64,000 nucleotides of DNA from Nomia melanderi (GCF_051020985.1 NC_135010.1:14134001-14198000), one strand, 5' to 3'; positions 37,801 to 51,096 are shown, numbered from the stretch's first letter. Program-made: numbers and translations. The notes: generated from the letters alone by a model not told the origin.

Positions 37801-38640
37801 CTCCGGCCGCGCCGCGGACGTTTGTGCACGCGCGAGATCCTCTTCCCGTTGCCGCGTCCACCGCCTGTCTCTGGGAGCGTCTTCTTTAATCGCGGCCAGA
37901 CCAATTTCCCGAATGCGGCGATTAAAACTTGGTCGTTTCAAAGGAAGCGGCTTCTTGTTCGCTTTCGGAACGGGCCGAGCAGATTGCGCTCGGAACGTAA
38001 GTCGCGGGGTAATGTCTTGCGGAGTTTAACGCGTCGAATGATTACCGCTGACCTGCGGTAGGTGATCGCTTGAAAAGAGTTATGGCGAGGAGTTTGATGT
38101 GGAATAAAGATGTTAATAACGCGAGTTATTACGAAAGAGAGAAAGCAGCGAGCGATACACGCATACGATGCACACCGAAGATCCTCGTCAGTAATCCTCT
38201 ACTTTCGTCTGGACGCTGAATACACCTGATACAAGGACGAGGTACCGCGAGTTCGTTCGTGAAGTTAGCTCCATTGAATTCGAAGCCGCGGATCCGTTGT
38301 TCTTCGCCGCGCAACAATGTTCCGTCTGGGGAAGGGCTCGGAATAACGAACCGCGGGGAAACAACGCGGCTGTTCGAAGAAAAGCGGAGCATTATCTCGC
38401 GAGACTGTCGCGGGAACGGTTGGCAAGATCTGCGGAATCCTATCACAGCGTCGGGATGGTTTCTAATTTAACACATCAAAGGCGCAGGCGAGATGTAAGG
38501 GAGAAATTCATAATGAGCTTGGAGAGCTCGCGGGGAAGCCGGAGATTACGTATCCCGGATCATTAAGTATTCACGCGGCGACTCGCTGCGAGGTGCTTTG
38601 GTTTACTCGCCTGGATAAAACCGAATCGGAAGGAGAGGCT
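34828..38640 (+). other. CpG-rich intron sequence, no gene
   Basis: The first 230 bp or so are AT-rich flank of the element, then ordinary background follows. The longest open frame (35319-35981, -) is Arg/Ser-rich and overlaps another long frame in the same place, which marks it as compositional. A short imperfect palindrome, TACCGTT-ATTAATACC-AACGGTA, lies at about 36904-36926. A (CT)9 run is at 37350-37367. Confidence 0.6.
37350..37367. repeat. (CT)9 microsatellite
   Basis: A perfect 18-bp CT run followed by a pyrimidine-rich tail. Confidence 0.9.
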
Positions 38641-38945
38641 TCTTTTCTTGTTTTCTACGCGCTATCGGTCGATTAACTGCTACGACGATTGAAAACAGAT
38701 AAAATCGACATCAATAATGAATTATCAATAATTATCGTCTTTGCGAACCAGAAAGCTTTTATTCTATTCTAGCTCAGAATTCTGCGTCAACGCGCGTTTC
38801 TAAGAAACTAATGACTACTCTGAACTCTAAACTAATCACATTTATACAATGCGACTAACGGAAAACGTAATTACGGAATTAGAATCCACTCGCGTCCGAT
38901 CAAAGCGAGCCTCGAAATGTTTCAAGCGCCCTCCGCCGCCGCCAG
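38641..38945. repeat. AT-rich island with second copy of a dispersed repeat
   Basis: The region becomes AT-rich near 38641. From about 38849 to 38935 it carries the words GCGACTAACGGAAAACGTAAT, AAGCGAGCCTCG and AAATGTTTCAAGCGCC, which match the split repeat copy at 32204-32545 in the same orientation. The class of the repeat is not recognisable, and no ends can be set. Confidence 0.5.
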
Positions 38946-41307
38946 AAGCCAAAGGTCAAGGCAAAGTTCGTCGTCCATCAATCGCGCGATCCCCTTTCCG
39001 GCCCGTTATCCGCTTCCACCGCGGGACAATATCCCGGACAACGTCGGACAGCCGAGAGCTCGCGCGCTTTGAAGTCGGATGAAACGCGGGGTCCTCGAGC
39101 CGAGCAGCGTCGCGGGTGTGGGGGAACATTGATTTAAGGAATTCCCCGGGACCAGGTTCCGGCCGCAAAGTTCCTCCATGGAGGCCGAAAATTCCGGTAT
39201 CCGTCGCCGGCCGGTTTCGCGGTTCGGCGGCGGCATTCATTAAAAAAATTCTTGTGCCGCGAGGCACTTTAAGGGGCCGGGGTCCTTTTGGCGAGCGTCT
39301 GTCCGGTCACTGCCAGGGGGATTACTGCGGCTGAAAAAGCGCGGAACAATCGTGCGCGGCGGGCCGGAGTGAATCGGGGTCGCCGGGGGAAAAAGGAAAT
39401 ATCGCGCAGCCACTGGGTCTAAAGCGAACCGGCGATGGGGAAAGGCGGAAAAAAAGGAGGAGGGACAGAGAGAGAGTTAACGGCGGAACTAGAGAAAGGG
39501 AACGAGAGAAAGAAAGGCAGAGAGGGAGAGATCGAGAGGGTTGCATATACGTGTGTACCACCGACTGCATCTCCGCCGGGTGCCGGATGAAACAAACGTA
39601 GTTTCGGGATAACTGCGACCGGCCGGGAAGCTTCTGGTAACTTCGGTCGTGTCCTGGACCCGGGCCAAACACGATTAAGTCGCTGCTCTCTTCCTTCGCG
39701 GCGGAGAACGGGGAAAAAAGGTGGGGCTCGAGACGCTGGAAAGAGGCCGATACCTGAGAGATCCGCTAGGTGTTCTTCCGCCAGCCGTAACCAGCCCCGA
39801 TGCTCGCCGCCCCCGTCGCTCCGCGGCCCCCGGCGACCGCGCTCGTTGTTGCAATTGCGACGCCGCTTGGAAGTCGTCCAATGACAGTGGCATATCGGCC
39901 AGTTTACCCTACCGAAATCCTCCACGTGGAAAACGAGGTTGGACTGCGAACGCGGCGAGAGGGTGAAAGGTCGGCAACGGCCGGCTCGGAATCGACTGGC
40001 GATTTTCCACGGTTGATCCGCAGTGCTCGAAGATCGGCCCTCTTCCCCGGCTGTCACGTATGTCGCGATCAATTATCTATAATGAGCCGCCTACGTAACC
40101 GTGCGAGCCGGTCCGGCTCGGCGAACGCAGGGGTTGTCTTGAATAATGCGCGATACGAAACTGCCGGCGCGATTAACTCCGCGCGCTCCTCGAATATTTA
40201 TGAAAGCTCGTCGGGCAACTTCGCCGTTCTTCGGCCTTAGCCCCAAGATGGACACTGAATTCGTATTCCACCGAATTTACGCCGGCAATTATCTTACAGC
40301 AGCCGCGTTTATAAGTGATGCCCGCCGATGTCCCCGCAGCTTAGCGAAGTTCGCTGTCGATAATTAATTGCGCCGCGTTTGAGAAGACTCGGGGGAATGA
40401 GGAAGTATCTGGAGTCGTGAGTGTGTCGATGGAAAACATGATTTTCCGAAGATAAGATTCGCTTCGCGAAAATGCTAGGGCGAAGCGGAAGAGTGAGATC
40501 ATATAGAAACAAGATCTTTATTCTAATGGGAAATTAACTCAGTTCGGCCAAGCATCGAGGACTTACCAGAACCATGTCACGTAGTCGATTCGATGCGAGC
40601 TCTATCTATGAAAAACATTACTGTCCCATTTCACCCTGGTTTCTCCTGGTTCTTAGTATCCTCGACGGAATCGGACACATTCGTTTATCGTAATCGGGAA
40701 ACAATAGAGGACGAAGAACGTTTCGAGCGGAGTTCGTAGTTGTAAAGTGGGATTGGGAGTTGTCGCTTTTGTGGGCCGCAAATTAATAATTAATTAAAAG
40801 TGAAGCGCCGCTGGCCGAGCCAGAGGTGCTCGTCGCCTCCTCGAAACGCGGCCGCGGAAGAAGGGGTGGTTTCCGCGTAAATTTCACGCCCCTCTGGCGA
40901 ACTTCTGTTTCCAGCTAAGCCGTTCTTCCGCGGTAATTTATTTTATTACACGGGAATGAGCCGTGACGCAGGAGAGGCTCGCGCGACTTCGCGCTGCCCG
41001 CAAACGAATAATTAATTAGAAGCTCGCCGGAACAAACGCGCGGACGCGTTCCCTGTCGCGCGATTTTTCCTCCTCGCCCCGTCTTCGGCGGCCGGCGTGC
41101 ATCGCGCGCGGTTAATTGGGTTCGCGGGAATCGATAACATTGTTTATCGCGCGGCCCGTTATATTTTTCCTTTGCCGCTCGCAACAAATGGAGCGCGGCG
41201 GCGTTCGAGCCGCGCCGGAATCGGGAGTTCGACAACATTTTTCCGCGCACACCGACGGGATGCTGTAAATATTGGATTGTTATTGGTGGCGAAGAGGACC
41301 GTGGTCC
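38946..41307 (+). other. Intron sequence, no gene
   Basis: CpG-rich background until about 40380, then AT-richer sequence to about 40800, then background again. The + strand from about 39440 to 39545 is strongly purine-rich (GA words). No exon, RNA gene or defined repeat end is seen. Confidence 0.6.
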
Positions 41308-41552
41308 GATATGAATCGCTCAGAAGCCAATGCGGTTTGTAGATGTTTTTATATTACCTAATTACTATATATTTTAATGGGTTAAATAACATTCTTCTTA
41401 ATTATTAGAGGATTCGCTCGTTTTTTCGCTGTTTCTAGGGTAGACAGACCTTTTTATAGCTTCTGAATATATTCTATAACTATTTCAGAATTGCGAATAA
41501 TTTATCAATCTTTCTTCTCTGGACTCAACATTGGCTTCTGAGCGACTGATAC
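41308..41552. mobile_element. MITE-like element with AGAAGCCAATG inverted ends
   Basis: A 245-bp AT-rich block whose left end reads CGCTCAGAAGCCAATGCGGTT and whose right end reads AACATTGGCTTCTGAGCGACTG, the reverse complement. Inside, CTTCTGAATATATTC and ATTATTAGAGGATTCGCTCG match the reverse complement of the interior of 58411-58648, so the two are copies of one family inserted in opposite orientations. There is no coding potential. The transposase superfamily is not identified, because the target-site duplication is unclear. Confidence 0.72.
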
Positions 41553-43300
41553 GTTACTAATAGCATTACGTCAGTTTTACGTAGCATATTCTAGCTGAGT
41601 TTAGCTTGTTTCACAAATTATAAGTAGAATAGGTTAGCAACGAACAGACACTCTACTAAAGAACACTCAGTGTTTTACAAGCTAGAATTTCCTATTCGAC
41701 CTTTTCAAGAGGAAAAGACTTCACTTTAAATTAAAGGATCGATACTCTGGTCGACCAAGCATAACATTCTAGTTAGAAAATCAACAATTTCAGCACATGA
41801 AACGTCGAATCTCAGTCACGTTTGGAGCCGGTTTAATTAATTACGTCAAGACTAGCGCGCCGAGCGTGTACATATTTACGTTCCGTTGATCTCGAGGTTG
41901 ACGCGATGAATAATTTAATAGTGACTCTTTTGTTGTCGTCGGTGTTTGTAGTCTAAATAGACGCGACGATCGAGGGTAGATTATTACGAAAGCAACCGTA
42001 GAGGCGGCGCTAGCGAGGCGAGAACAGCGGGACGAAATAAATTTACCGCGGCGTAAGGCTCTTACTCACGCATTTCTAACCGATGTCTCGTTGGCCGGCC
42101 GCACCCCCTACGGCCCCTGACCCTCCTCGTTTTCCGCGCGAGCGTCCGTATTTATTTAGATTCGCGACAAAGTCCACCGTTTCCGTCCTCATTGATGAGT
42201 CACGCCGTGTCCGCGTTCGCCGCGGACGGGAGGAGCGGCGGCCGAGCGCGGGCAACAAGAGGAGAGTCCCGTTCACGGCGCGTACACCGGCGACGAAGAG
42301 AGGAGGAGGGCGAGAGGGGACGCGGAGAGCTTGCCAAGAGCTTGCTTAGATTTAAATCGGTCCATTCGAAGCGTATCCTCTGCGCTCCGGCCACCGATTC
42401 ACCAGAAATATCCTGACGAATCGAGGATGAAGCGCTCGAGGACCGATCCTCTCGTCGGGGAACCGATCCCGGCGGTCCCGTGAATGGTCCTCCCTCGAAA
42501 TTGGAAGAGTACATTTTCACAGGACGCCGAGGGAGTCGCGAGCTTCGGCTTTCTTTCAAGAAAGGGCGATTGTTCAAAGGAACGGGTTAAGAAAACGTTG
42601 GTTAATCGATCCAAGGCTCAGACGACCGGTTCTGAAATTATTGACGTCGAGCGGCGGGAAGAAGGTCGAGAGGCCACTCCGCTGCTCGAGGAGGAAACCC
42701 TGCGAGCGATCCATCGGCGGGAGGACCGACCGCGGGGCTGATCGCGGGGCGGCCCTTTGTCTTGCGGGGATTCGAGGGCGATACGACAACTTTGACGTCG
42801 GGACCCGCTCCGAAAACCGCTTTGTAACGCAGTACCCTTGGCGCGGGAGGAAAGTTTCGCGGGTCTCGATAAAATTAATGTCCCGGAGGATGATGCGCGC
42901 CGTTTCGTCACGGCGCCGCGGAACTTCTCGGAGGGGGCCGGAGTGCGAGGAAGCGGAATCTTCGCGGAGGAAAGGGAAATCGGGTCGGAGGATCGCGAAA
43001 CCGGATTACGCCGCGGAGAAAGGACGTCCGTGCGACTTCCCAAGTATTCTTCTATTCCATCCGGTACTCTATCCACTGGTACACCGTGAACCATAATTCT
43101 CCGTCAAATCCTCCTCGCGTTTAAGACTGGGATCCGCTGGATAAACCTCGCCGACGAGTACACTGGATCTCGGACGATAGGTCCTATCGCGCGATGCTTC
43201 GAGGGGACTCGTGCATGACGACGCGTAATCTCGAAGAATAAAATATAATGCTCGGCGGAGTTCTTTGCTTCGCCGTGCTCTGCTAACAGCAGATTCTTAT
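41553..43300 (+). other. Intron sequence, no gene
   Basis: AT-rich to about 41960, then CpG-rich. The open frames at 42618-43096 occur on both strands at the same place and have no domain. Nothing else is recognised. Confidence 0.6.
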
Positions 43301-43367
43301 CTATTTCTATATCTATATACAGGTTCTCATCTATTTCTATATCTATCTATAGGTTCTCATCTATTTC
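43301..43367. repeat. 30-bp tandem repeat, about 2.2 copies
   Basis: Two adjacent 30-bp units (43301-43330 and 43331-43360), each starting CTATTTCTATATCTAT and ending GGTTCTCAT, are followed by a partial third unit (CTATTTC). The units differ at two or three positions. It is a small minisatellite in an AT-rich patch. Confidence 0.9.
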
Positions 43368-46300
43368 ACGCGGATACGTCCAGTAACTTTGTTTATCAAT
43401 CATTTTGTATAGAGTGATACCTCCCAAAACAGTTTATTATATGTAACGCAAGACTAGCGACGCGTATAAGACAATTTCCAATTTTATACCAAAAGCATCT
43501 CGACACGCGTAGCGCGTCTTCCGCAAGAGGTTAAACAAAACGGCGTCGTTACTGGTACGACGCAACGAACGTTCGGATGACGTAATACGTCCGAAACGCT
43601 CGCGCAAGTTAGTTTCAGTCGCCGCGGGGTTAACAGAAGGCTGCGGAAGAAAACAGAAGTGGTCGTGGAGAGAGCGAGTCCGGGTAGGATGAAGCGGAAG
43701 TCGAACGGAATCTCGAGGATGGCTGGACGAAAGAGAGGAGCGAAGAAGAAGAACGAAGGCAAAGGGACCGGCCAGGGTGGCTCTTGACGAATCAGGGCGT
43801 AACCGCGATATATAGAGGCACGAGGCGGCGGCGGCGGCGCGCCGTCAACGAGCAGACTTTCGCGGAGAGCCTCTGGAACTGACTGGATGGTTAGGCGAGA
43901 TTAGGTGCGCGCGAGGTGGCGGACGAGACCGGCCGGCTGAAAGCTCTCTAGAGGACTTCACCGTTGGCCACTTCATCCTCGCTAAGAACTATACCAGATT
44001 CTCTTCGGCGTCTTTTCTTCGCGGCAACCCCAAACGACACCCCTTGGACTCTCCGGCGAGACCTTTGTCCCGATAAGTCCGACGTCGACCCGCTCCGGTT
44101 CACCTTTTTCCGGGACGGCGAGCATCCCACGTCCGATTCACGAGGAATCGAACGGCGATTGAATAGGGATGAGGTCGGTTGTTTGCCGCGGCAATCGCGC
44201 GAATCCGCGACCGCGATTCCTCGATTATCGATCGCCGGGAAGGGGATTCTTAAGTTGGACTACCGAACGAACGTTCGACACTCGTTTCCGGGTGTTCCCG
44301 CGCCGAGCCGAGAGCCTCGAGTAGGTATACGATCGTGTCGATCAAACCGAGAGCAGGAAATTTCGAATTTTCATAGGTACTTCTATCGGCTGCGCTCCGA
44401 TTCCCCCGAGGATCGGTAACATCGTGACGCTGGCGTCCGTCTGGTGGGCGCACGATAATTCCACGTGTAATCGCGAGCTCTCAAGTACGCCACCGAAGAG
44501 GATCGGACGTAAAATTTTATGACGCGCTGCGACGATTCGTTATCCACCGGGATTACGGACTCTCCGGCTGAAATATTCGAGGACGTGTACCCTCAAAGCG
44601 GACAGTGGAAAGCCACGGCGTATAATTCAGTTAAAACTCGGAGACCGGCCTTTGATATCGAATCGAGTCACTGCGACGCGATCGCCAGCGGTCAAAAGCG
44701 AGAGAGGCGATCGTAAAAGAGGTTCCACGTTCGGCAACGAGTCGCGTGCACGCGGGCGCTTAATATCGTAACAGGCCGGAATAATATGACAGTTTATTTT
44801 CCGTTCGAACGAGAGGGGAAAGGACGAAACTGCAACCACTGCGGAGGAGGCTGGTGGCGCAATATCGCACGGCCCTTTGACCGATGCTCCAGGAACGTCG
44901 GCGAGGAACTCGCTCGGCAGAGACAGAAAGGTAGACGGCTGGAAAAGAAGGAGGGAAAGCGCGAGCGACGGAAGAACCGGATAAAACGTCGTTGCGGGGA
45001 ACGTTTATTTCGTGAGGCGGCCGGCGGATCAAAGACGCGGCCCGTTATTGCCGTCGCAGACGCGCGATTGCGTCGAAGAAACAGAATTGGAGATTAAAAC
45101 GGCGCAACCGGGGGCTAATGTAATACAGTAGTCGGCGGGCGCGGGGGCGTTATTAAAAAACCAACCGAACGCCGAGCGACAAAGCCCGGCCAGATTGAAA
45201 TAAAACGTCCGCCTTGTGCCGTGACACTTTATTTCGACGTTAGCTGCTTCCCCGCGGATAAATCAGCCCGGCCGACGGGCCAGACTAAACTGTTTTGCGT
45301 AAACGACACGGCTCTCTATTCGTCGCGCGCGTTTTATAATTTATCGCCGGCGACGATATTATTTTCGGTGTCGAGGCTGCCGCGCGAAGGGGGCCGCCGC
45401 TCGTCGAACGACACAATTTTTCAATATGAACCTCCTCTCGCCGGGTTTCCGCGCGAGAGGATAACAAAGGGAGGGCTCTCGCGCGCAGGATCAAGTGCGA
45501 TTTTTTCCATCGCGGCCGCATTAACGCTCCCTCGCTCCTTCGCGGCGTGTCGCGAGCCTCAATGGCGCCGGCGGGGCCATTGATGGTCACGGTATTTATA
45601 ACCGAGAGAGCTTTTGACTACCTGCACTTCGCAGGGAGCACGGCTCCTCCGATACGTCGACGGCCCCGCGAGCTGCACGCGGAAGCTGCCGCTTCTAAAG
45701 CGGAGTGGCTGTCCGCGAGCGATACAAACGACGGACGCCATAAATCGAAGCTGTTCCGTCGCGTGACCACTTGGGCCGAAAGGAGGCGTCCGTCTAAGGA
45801 AAAATGCGGGCGAGTCCGCGGCGAAGAGATCGCTTTCACGATCCATTCAAAAGCGGAGATTCTCGGGAAGTTCGAATCGTCGCCGGCGAGGATCGGAAAT
45901 GGAGGGCCGGAATTTAGGGACCGGTGGAATCAGCGGCAGCTTAACGAGCTGCCGCGACAAAAGTTAAAATCCCGGCGGGACAGGATCCGGGCGATTTCTC
46001 AGGAGCCGGTCCTCCGGGGCGCGAGACGTCGGAGTTCCTCTTTCCGTCGGAGCCACGCCGGCCCCCCGGACCTCCCGGATGTTCGCTGATCAGCGAAACT
46101 CGTCGGGATTACGAGGCAAAGTTAACGCGACTGCTCGTTTCGCGTTAATACTCCCGTCTGGATTAAGATTACAACTGACGATACGAGTTGAACGGGAGAT
46201 CGAGGCGTCTTGGGCAACGAGGGAGTGTCGCGGCGCAGTATGCGACCTCGTGGACGGTGTCCGAGGGGAGAGGGACGCGAGAGGAACGGAAGATTCGTAG

Positions 46301-48285
46301 GTGAGGCCGGTATCAGGAAGAAAACGCGCGGATGACCGAAGCGCGAAAACTCGCTCGACTGAACGGAGCGCTACGGCACTGAGCTGTCCCGGCTAAAATT
46401 AGAAAGCACGCTCTCGTCGTGGTCTCGTCGGGGACTACCGAGAAGCGTCGCGTTGTCTGGCCATCGTTATTCGTATCTCGCCAACGTAACTGATTCGTTA
46501 AATCAGCCACGAGCCGGCGGTGACTTCCAGACGACACGGGCGTAATTCGATACCCGTCGCCGTCCGACGGAACTCTCGACCGAAATTGCTCCGTTCGGAG
46601 CGCGAATCGTCGCCGGGCCGAAGGGGATCCGCGTCGGTGATAAGTCAGACGTTCCGCCGGCGAGGCCCGCGGTTCGTCGGATTCACGGATTCAGCGGGTT
46701 TCTCGGTTGATTTACAATTTATTCTTCGCGGCCCTCCCTCGGAGAACCGTTCCGCCCTCTTTTTCTCTTTATTACGCGATCTATATTCACCTGACGAGGC
46801 TCTCCGTTCAATTCCCCGTCTCCCGAGATGCCTGGTTGCTCGCAGATTTCGGTTCCGCGCTGTCTCGCCGGAGCGGAAGACGTTTCGCGTTCTCTTTGAC
46901 CAAGGGAACCGTTTCGAGCGGAGCCGAAAGTTGGAGAGGAGGAGGCTGGGAAGCTCGCGAGGAAGACGGGAAGAGCCGCCGATACAATAATCGCCCTCGG
47001 AAGAATTTCCTCGGTGTCGAGGGTGGCTGCGGCAAGAAAACTCGAGAGGAAAGACAGAAGGAGAGGCTCCATTGAAGCGGCAGAAACATTAACGCGGCGA
47101 GACAGCCGGCCAAAAGAAAACCATTAACTACTTCTACAAGATGGAAGAAAAACAGAAACGCTCGCGAGGGGAGGGGGCGAAGAAAGCCCTGCTTCCCGGC
47201 GCTCCTCTCGCGGCGTTCAGCCGCGTATCTCTTTTTCAGCCCCGCCAAGACACGCCGTTTCCATTACAAGACCGATAGTTCTCGCTCGCCGTGCCCGCCG
47301 CAACGTTCGCCATTACGGTATCCGTTCTCCGCGCTCGTCGCAAAACGGAGCGAACGGGAATTTGGATTCCGGCAGCGCGCGGGCGAAAGCTATTCAGCGA
47401 CGTCCGAGACTCGAACGCGAATCGCGAACGAAAGCCACGATCTCTGGAACGCGGGCGCCGTCTCCCGGAAGAAACCGAACACTTCGGATGAAATATCAGC
47501 TGTCGAATAGAAAGGAAACCCATAAAGCTTCTAAATTGCGAAGTTCCCGAGCTCGAGGCGGAGCCTGATCTACCGTGTTATTGAAATATTAACAGGAACT
47601 CGGGAGGGTTCTTACCGGAGATGGTACTTACTCGCGAGAAAGTCGACGGGTTGCATTCACTTAGGATCATCGTAAAATCCAGCGTTAACGGTAAAGCCAA
47701 CTAAGCTTCAGAGTTACCGCCTAATCTCGCTGGCAGTGGCACCGCTCCGCGGAATATCAGAGTACCCATAATCGGGCGGCTTCCGTCGCTTTTCAGAGCC
47801 GCCCCCGAGCCTCGTCCGTCCGCCTCCTTAATTTCCGGGTTCCGCCTAATATCAAGGTTCCCGGCGACACTTCGGGCGTTCGCGCGGCTGTTCGAGAGGG
47901 AAGAGCGCGTTCGATGTTCCTTCGGAAGAAGGAGCCAGCCGCGGAACTTCGCTGGAACCCGGTTAAAAGCTCCGTCGCCGTTACCATTACGGGAAGAGGC
48001 CGCGTCTTTGACGGCCGCTGAAAGCGCGGAGGCGGTTCGCGAATGCCGGCGAAACCGCAGCCAGAAAAGGCGTTCCGACGCGTAAACGCGGCCCGTTCGC
48101 GGGGAAAGCCCGGCCCGCTGCAGCGTGATATCCCGGGGCGAGGGTGCAAAGCCGGTCCGCGAGCGGAGGCTCGGCTAGACTCGATCGTCGGGGCCGCGGC
48201 GGCGTTCTCTTCGCGGAAACTTTGCGATGGTTTCCCGCTCCGGCGGCCTTGAGCTCTCCGGGAACGCCGCATAGACGCGGCAGAC

Positions 48286-48301
48286 GCCTGCCTGCCTGCC
48301 T
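48286..48301. repeat. (GCCT)4 microsatellite
   Basis: Four tandem GCCT units. It is a small simple repeat. Confidence 0.85.
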
Positions 48302-51070
48302 GGCGATTTGCCTGCCGCGTTGGGTCGTTAGAAAATCCTCCACGGATCGATTCCCTTTGGCCGGCGTCAAAGGGCTCCAGGAGGGATGGATGGTGGTGCG
48401 CGCATCAGCCCGGCCAGGCCGGCGGCCGAGCAAACGGAGGCGGCCGGAGGAGGCTGGCCAGGGCGGGGAGGGCAGGGTAACCGGCCGCAAAAACCTAACG
48501 AGATGAAAGGAGAGCGCGAAAGACGGGCCGAGGCATGAACGAGGTGGAATACATAAATAGAAATCTCGGTTTATCTCTCTCCATCGGCCCGTGCTTCCAG
48601 CTTCTCTTTCTTCCCCCTGGTCCGCGGCCCCCTCGCCTCGTCTCTCTCCCACGTTCTGCCCGCTGGTTCCCGGCTCGCTCCATCGCGGTGGCATATATAC
48701 GCGCGTACTAAGCGGAGAGCCGGCGGTAGTCTAGACGGAGTGTCGATTTTTGCTGCGGCACCAAATTAGAAACCCTTCCCTGCCGGATCCATCGCTCGGT
48801 TCTTCTTCTCTCTCGTCCTCTTTCTCGGTTTTTCTATCCCTCCCTCTCTCTCTATGCTCCCCGTAGCCCCGATCTCCGCGCTCCTCCGCTACACACTCTT
48901 TTTTACTCGTTCACGTGTCCGTCTCTCCAGCCTCTCCGGCTCCGCGCGCCTCTCCTCTCCGCGCGGCCGCGTTTCTCGCTCTCCCGTGTTCGCGCGCGCC
49001 GTACCTCGCGGACGCGTGCATGCGAAATCGCTTAAAGGGGATGAACAGACTAGTCCGGCCGGCTCGATCCCCTAACTCCGCGTCGACCGGTGCAAATATT
49101 TTCGCGTGCTCCCAGCACGGTCGCCTAACGCACCGTGCAACCATTCCATTAAACCAGGAAGGCTAGTCTCGGCTCCTAAGGGAAGATTGGACGAGTAACT
49201 CCCGGTTACCGAGTTCAATCGAGAACGACTCTATTGTCTTCTCATTCGAGCTGGAAAAGGAGTCTCCGGTGTTCCGCGGAGTCCGAAGATTCGCGATCTC
49301 TCGTTAGTCCGGCGCGAATCGGTCCGTACATTTGCGTAAACACGCCTGCGCCCGTTTAGGGGGAGCGCAGGGACCGTATAAAGGACGAATAAAGGTGGGC
49401 AAGGGAAAAACTTGAACTTAATCCCGGACCGCGCAAATTGTGTTCCATCCTCTCCTCTTCGCTTTCATTACCTTTAACTTCTCGGCTCGCTTTAGCCTCT
49501 ACCTGAAAAGGTACTTATCCGGCCCTTCCCTTAACTCCCGCTACCATTACGAGCAACGATTTCCACCCCTCTCCGCCGCCCCTTTGTCCTTCTCGTTCTT
49601 TTTCTCCCCCGTTCCCGGCTTCGATTGACCCAGGAGAACGAGAATTAAAAGTTCCTGCAGCGAAATCCGGGAAACCCATGCGGGAGAAACGATGCGGACC
49701 GCTCCTTCGCGTGCAATGCGGATCCGGGGACGAGCGGCTCCCTCGGAACCGTACGGCGACCACGTGGCGAAATTAATAACTGGACCGGCGCCAGGGAAAA
49801 CATCGATTTTAGTCCGATTAAGGGATTATTCCGGGCGCTCGTGCAGCGCCGGACACGGGAATTGCGTCCGCGCGTTGCGTTAATCATCGCGCCGACGTGC
49901 CTAGAATTACCTGAAAGAGGCGCGAGCGTCCGCTTTTATTCCGTCTCGGTTTCGAAATTCCACGGCCGGCGCGGCCGTCCCGCGCGGATCGACGTTTAAC
50001 CCTGTCTCCCCGCCGCTTCTAATGAGCATCGCTCGCGTAACACGGCTCTCCTCGCAATTAGTCGGGACTTGTCAAATAACGCTCGTTAATATAATAAAAA
50101 GACGAACGGAGCGGCCGTAAAATTTCATCGTCGATAATTGGAAGCAGACGACCAATTAAAGGGAACGGCTCCGCGTACGCCGAGGGGCGAGCATTATTTC
50201 CAACGCAAACTTCTCGCGTAACGAGTCGTTCTCGCCTCGGCTGTTCCGGGTCGCGGCGCGAGAGGTCTCAATTCCAATTGCGAGGCGACTCGACGCTTTC
50301 TAAATGCGAATCAGTCCGGACACGGCAATTCGATGCCCCGGAATGTCTCGGAATTCCCCGAGACTTCCCGAGGACCGCGTCTCGGTACTCGCCTCGAATT
50401 CGAGACATTCCGAGGCCGGAGGGCGCCGAATCCCGCTCGGGGCGGATTCGAACGTTTCGCCGCGCGTGCATACTCGAAAGAATTCCCTCGTCCCGATAAC
50501 CGATCCGCGCCGCCTCGAGACCGCGGGAACGCTTCGATCGGCGTCGATGCTCGCCGGGAGACGGAATCCGGACCGCGAGTAATCCGCGACGTTCGAAAAG
50601 TTATTAAATTTGCCGGCGCGTCTCGGGGGCCAACTTCCGCGGAGCTCCCTCGGAAGTTTCGGCTTCTTCATACGGAAAAACGAGTTTCCTCCCGCTGCCG
50701 GATAGAAGTCCAGAAATTTCAGGCTCCTCTAAACCCGTCCCCGCGGCGGCACGGATCCTCCTCGGCGGAGCGTCTCGGCAAAACTTCCTGTTTGCCCCGA
50801 ACTTTGCGGAATCATCTCCAGGGAGCAGACGATGCTACACGGGCCGGGGACCGTCTCGAGATCCGTGTACCCGTCGAAAAGATAATAAACGAGCTAATCC
50901 GGTCGTAGGACACCAATCTCCCGATTGGAACCGTGCTACGGAATTATCGTCGCGAGCACGAGCGAGCTTTTCGCATGGAGCTCTGACACTCCCGTCCCCC
51001 TTGTCCCTGGAAACTTGCCACTCGACCCGTAGTCGTAGATCGGAGGTCGGAGGGCACGATTGAAAAGGTT

Positions 51071-51096
51071 CTAACGGAAGTGTTATCTGTTTGCAG
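51071..51096 (+). promoter_or_regulatory. Branch site and 3' splice site of second Ig exon
   Basis: CTAAC at 51071-51075 is a good branch-site match, with its A 22 nt before the exon. It is followed by the pyrimidine-leaning TGTTATCTGTTTGCAG, whose AG ends at 51096. No competing AG lies between about 51080 and 51095. This fixes the exon start at 51097. Confidence 0.8.

Larger units (their letters stand above)
43368..51096 (+). other. Last part of the Ig-splitting intron, CpG-rich
   Basis: Background sequence with no supported exon up to the acceptor of the second Ig exon. Minor features are a TATATAG word at 43809-43815 followed by a (GGC)5 run (43824-43838), a CATATATACG word near 48690, a pyrimidine-rich zone at about 48790-48850, and a GCCT tetranucleotide repeat at 48286-48301. 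Long open frames such as 47987-48694 (-) are compositional. Confidence 0.6.

Noticed and set aside
47987..48694. Open frame of 235 codons on the - strand
   Set aside because: It has the same compositional pattern, overlapping frames and no domain.
48685..48730. CATATATACG word as a TATA promoter
   Set aside because: No initiator at the right distance and no following exon could be supported.
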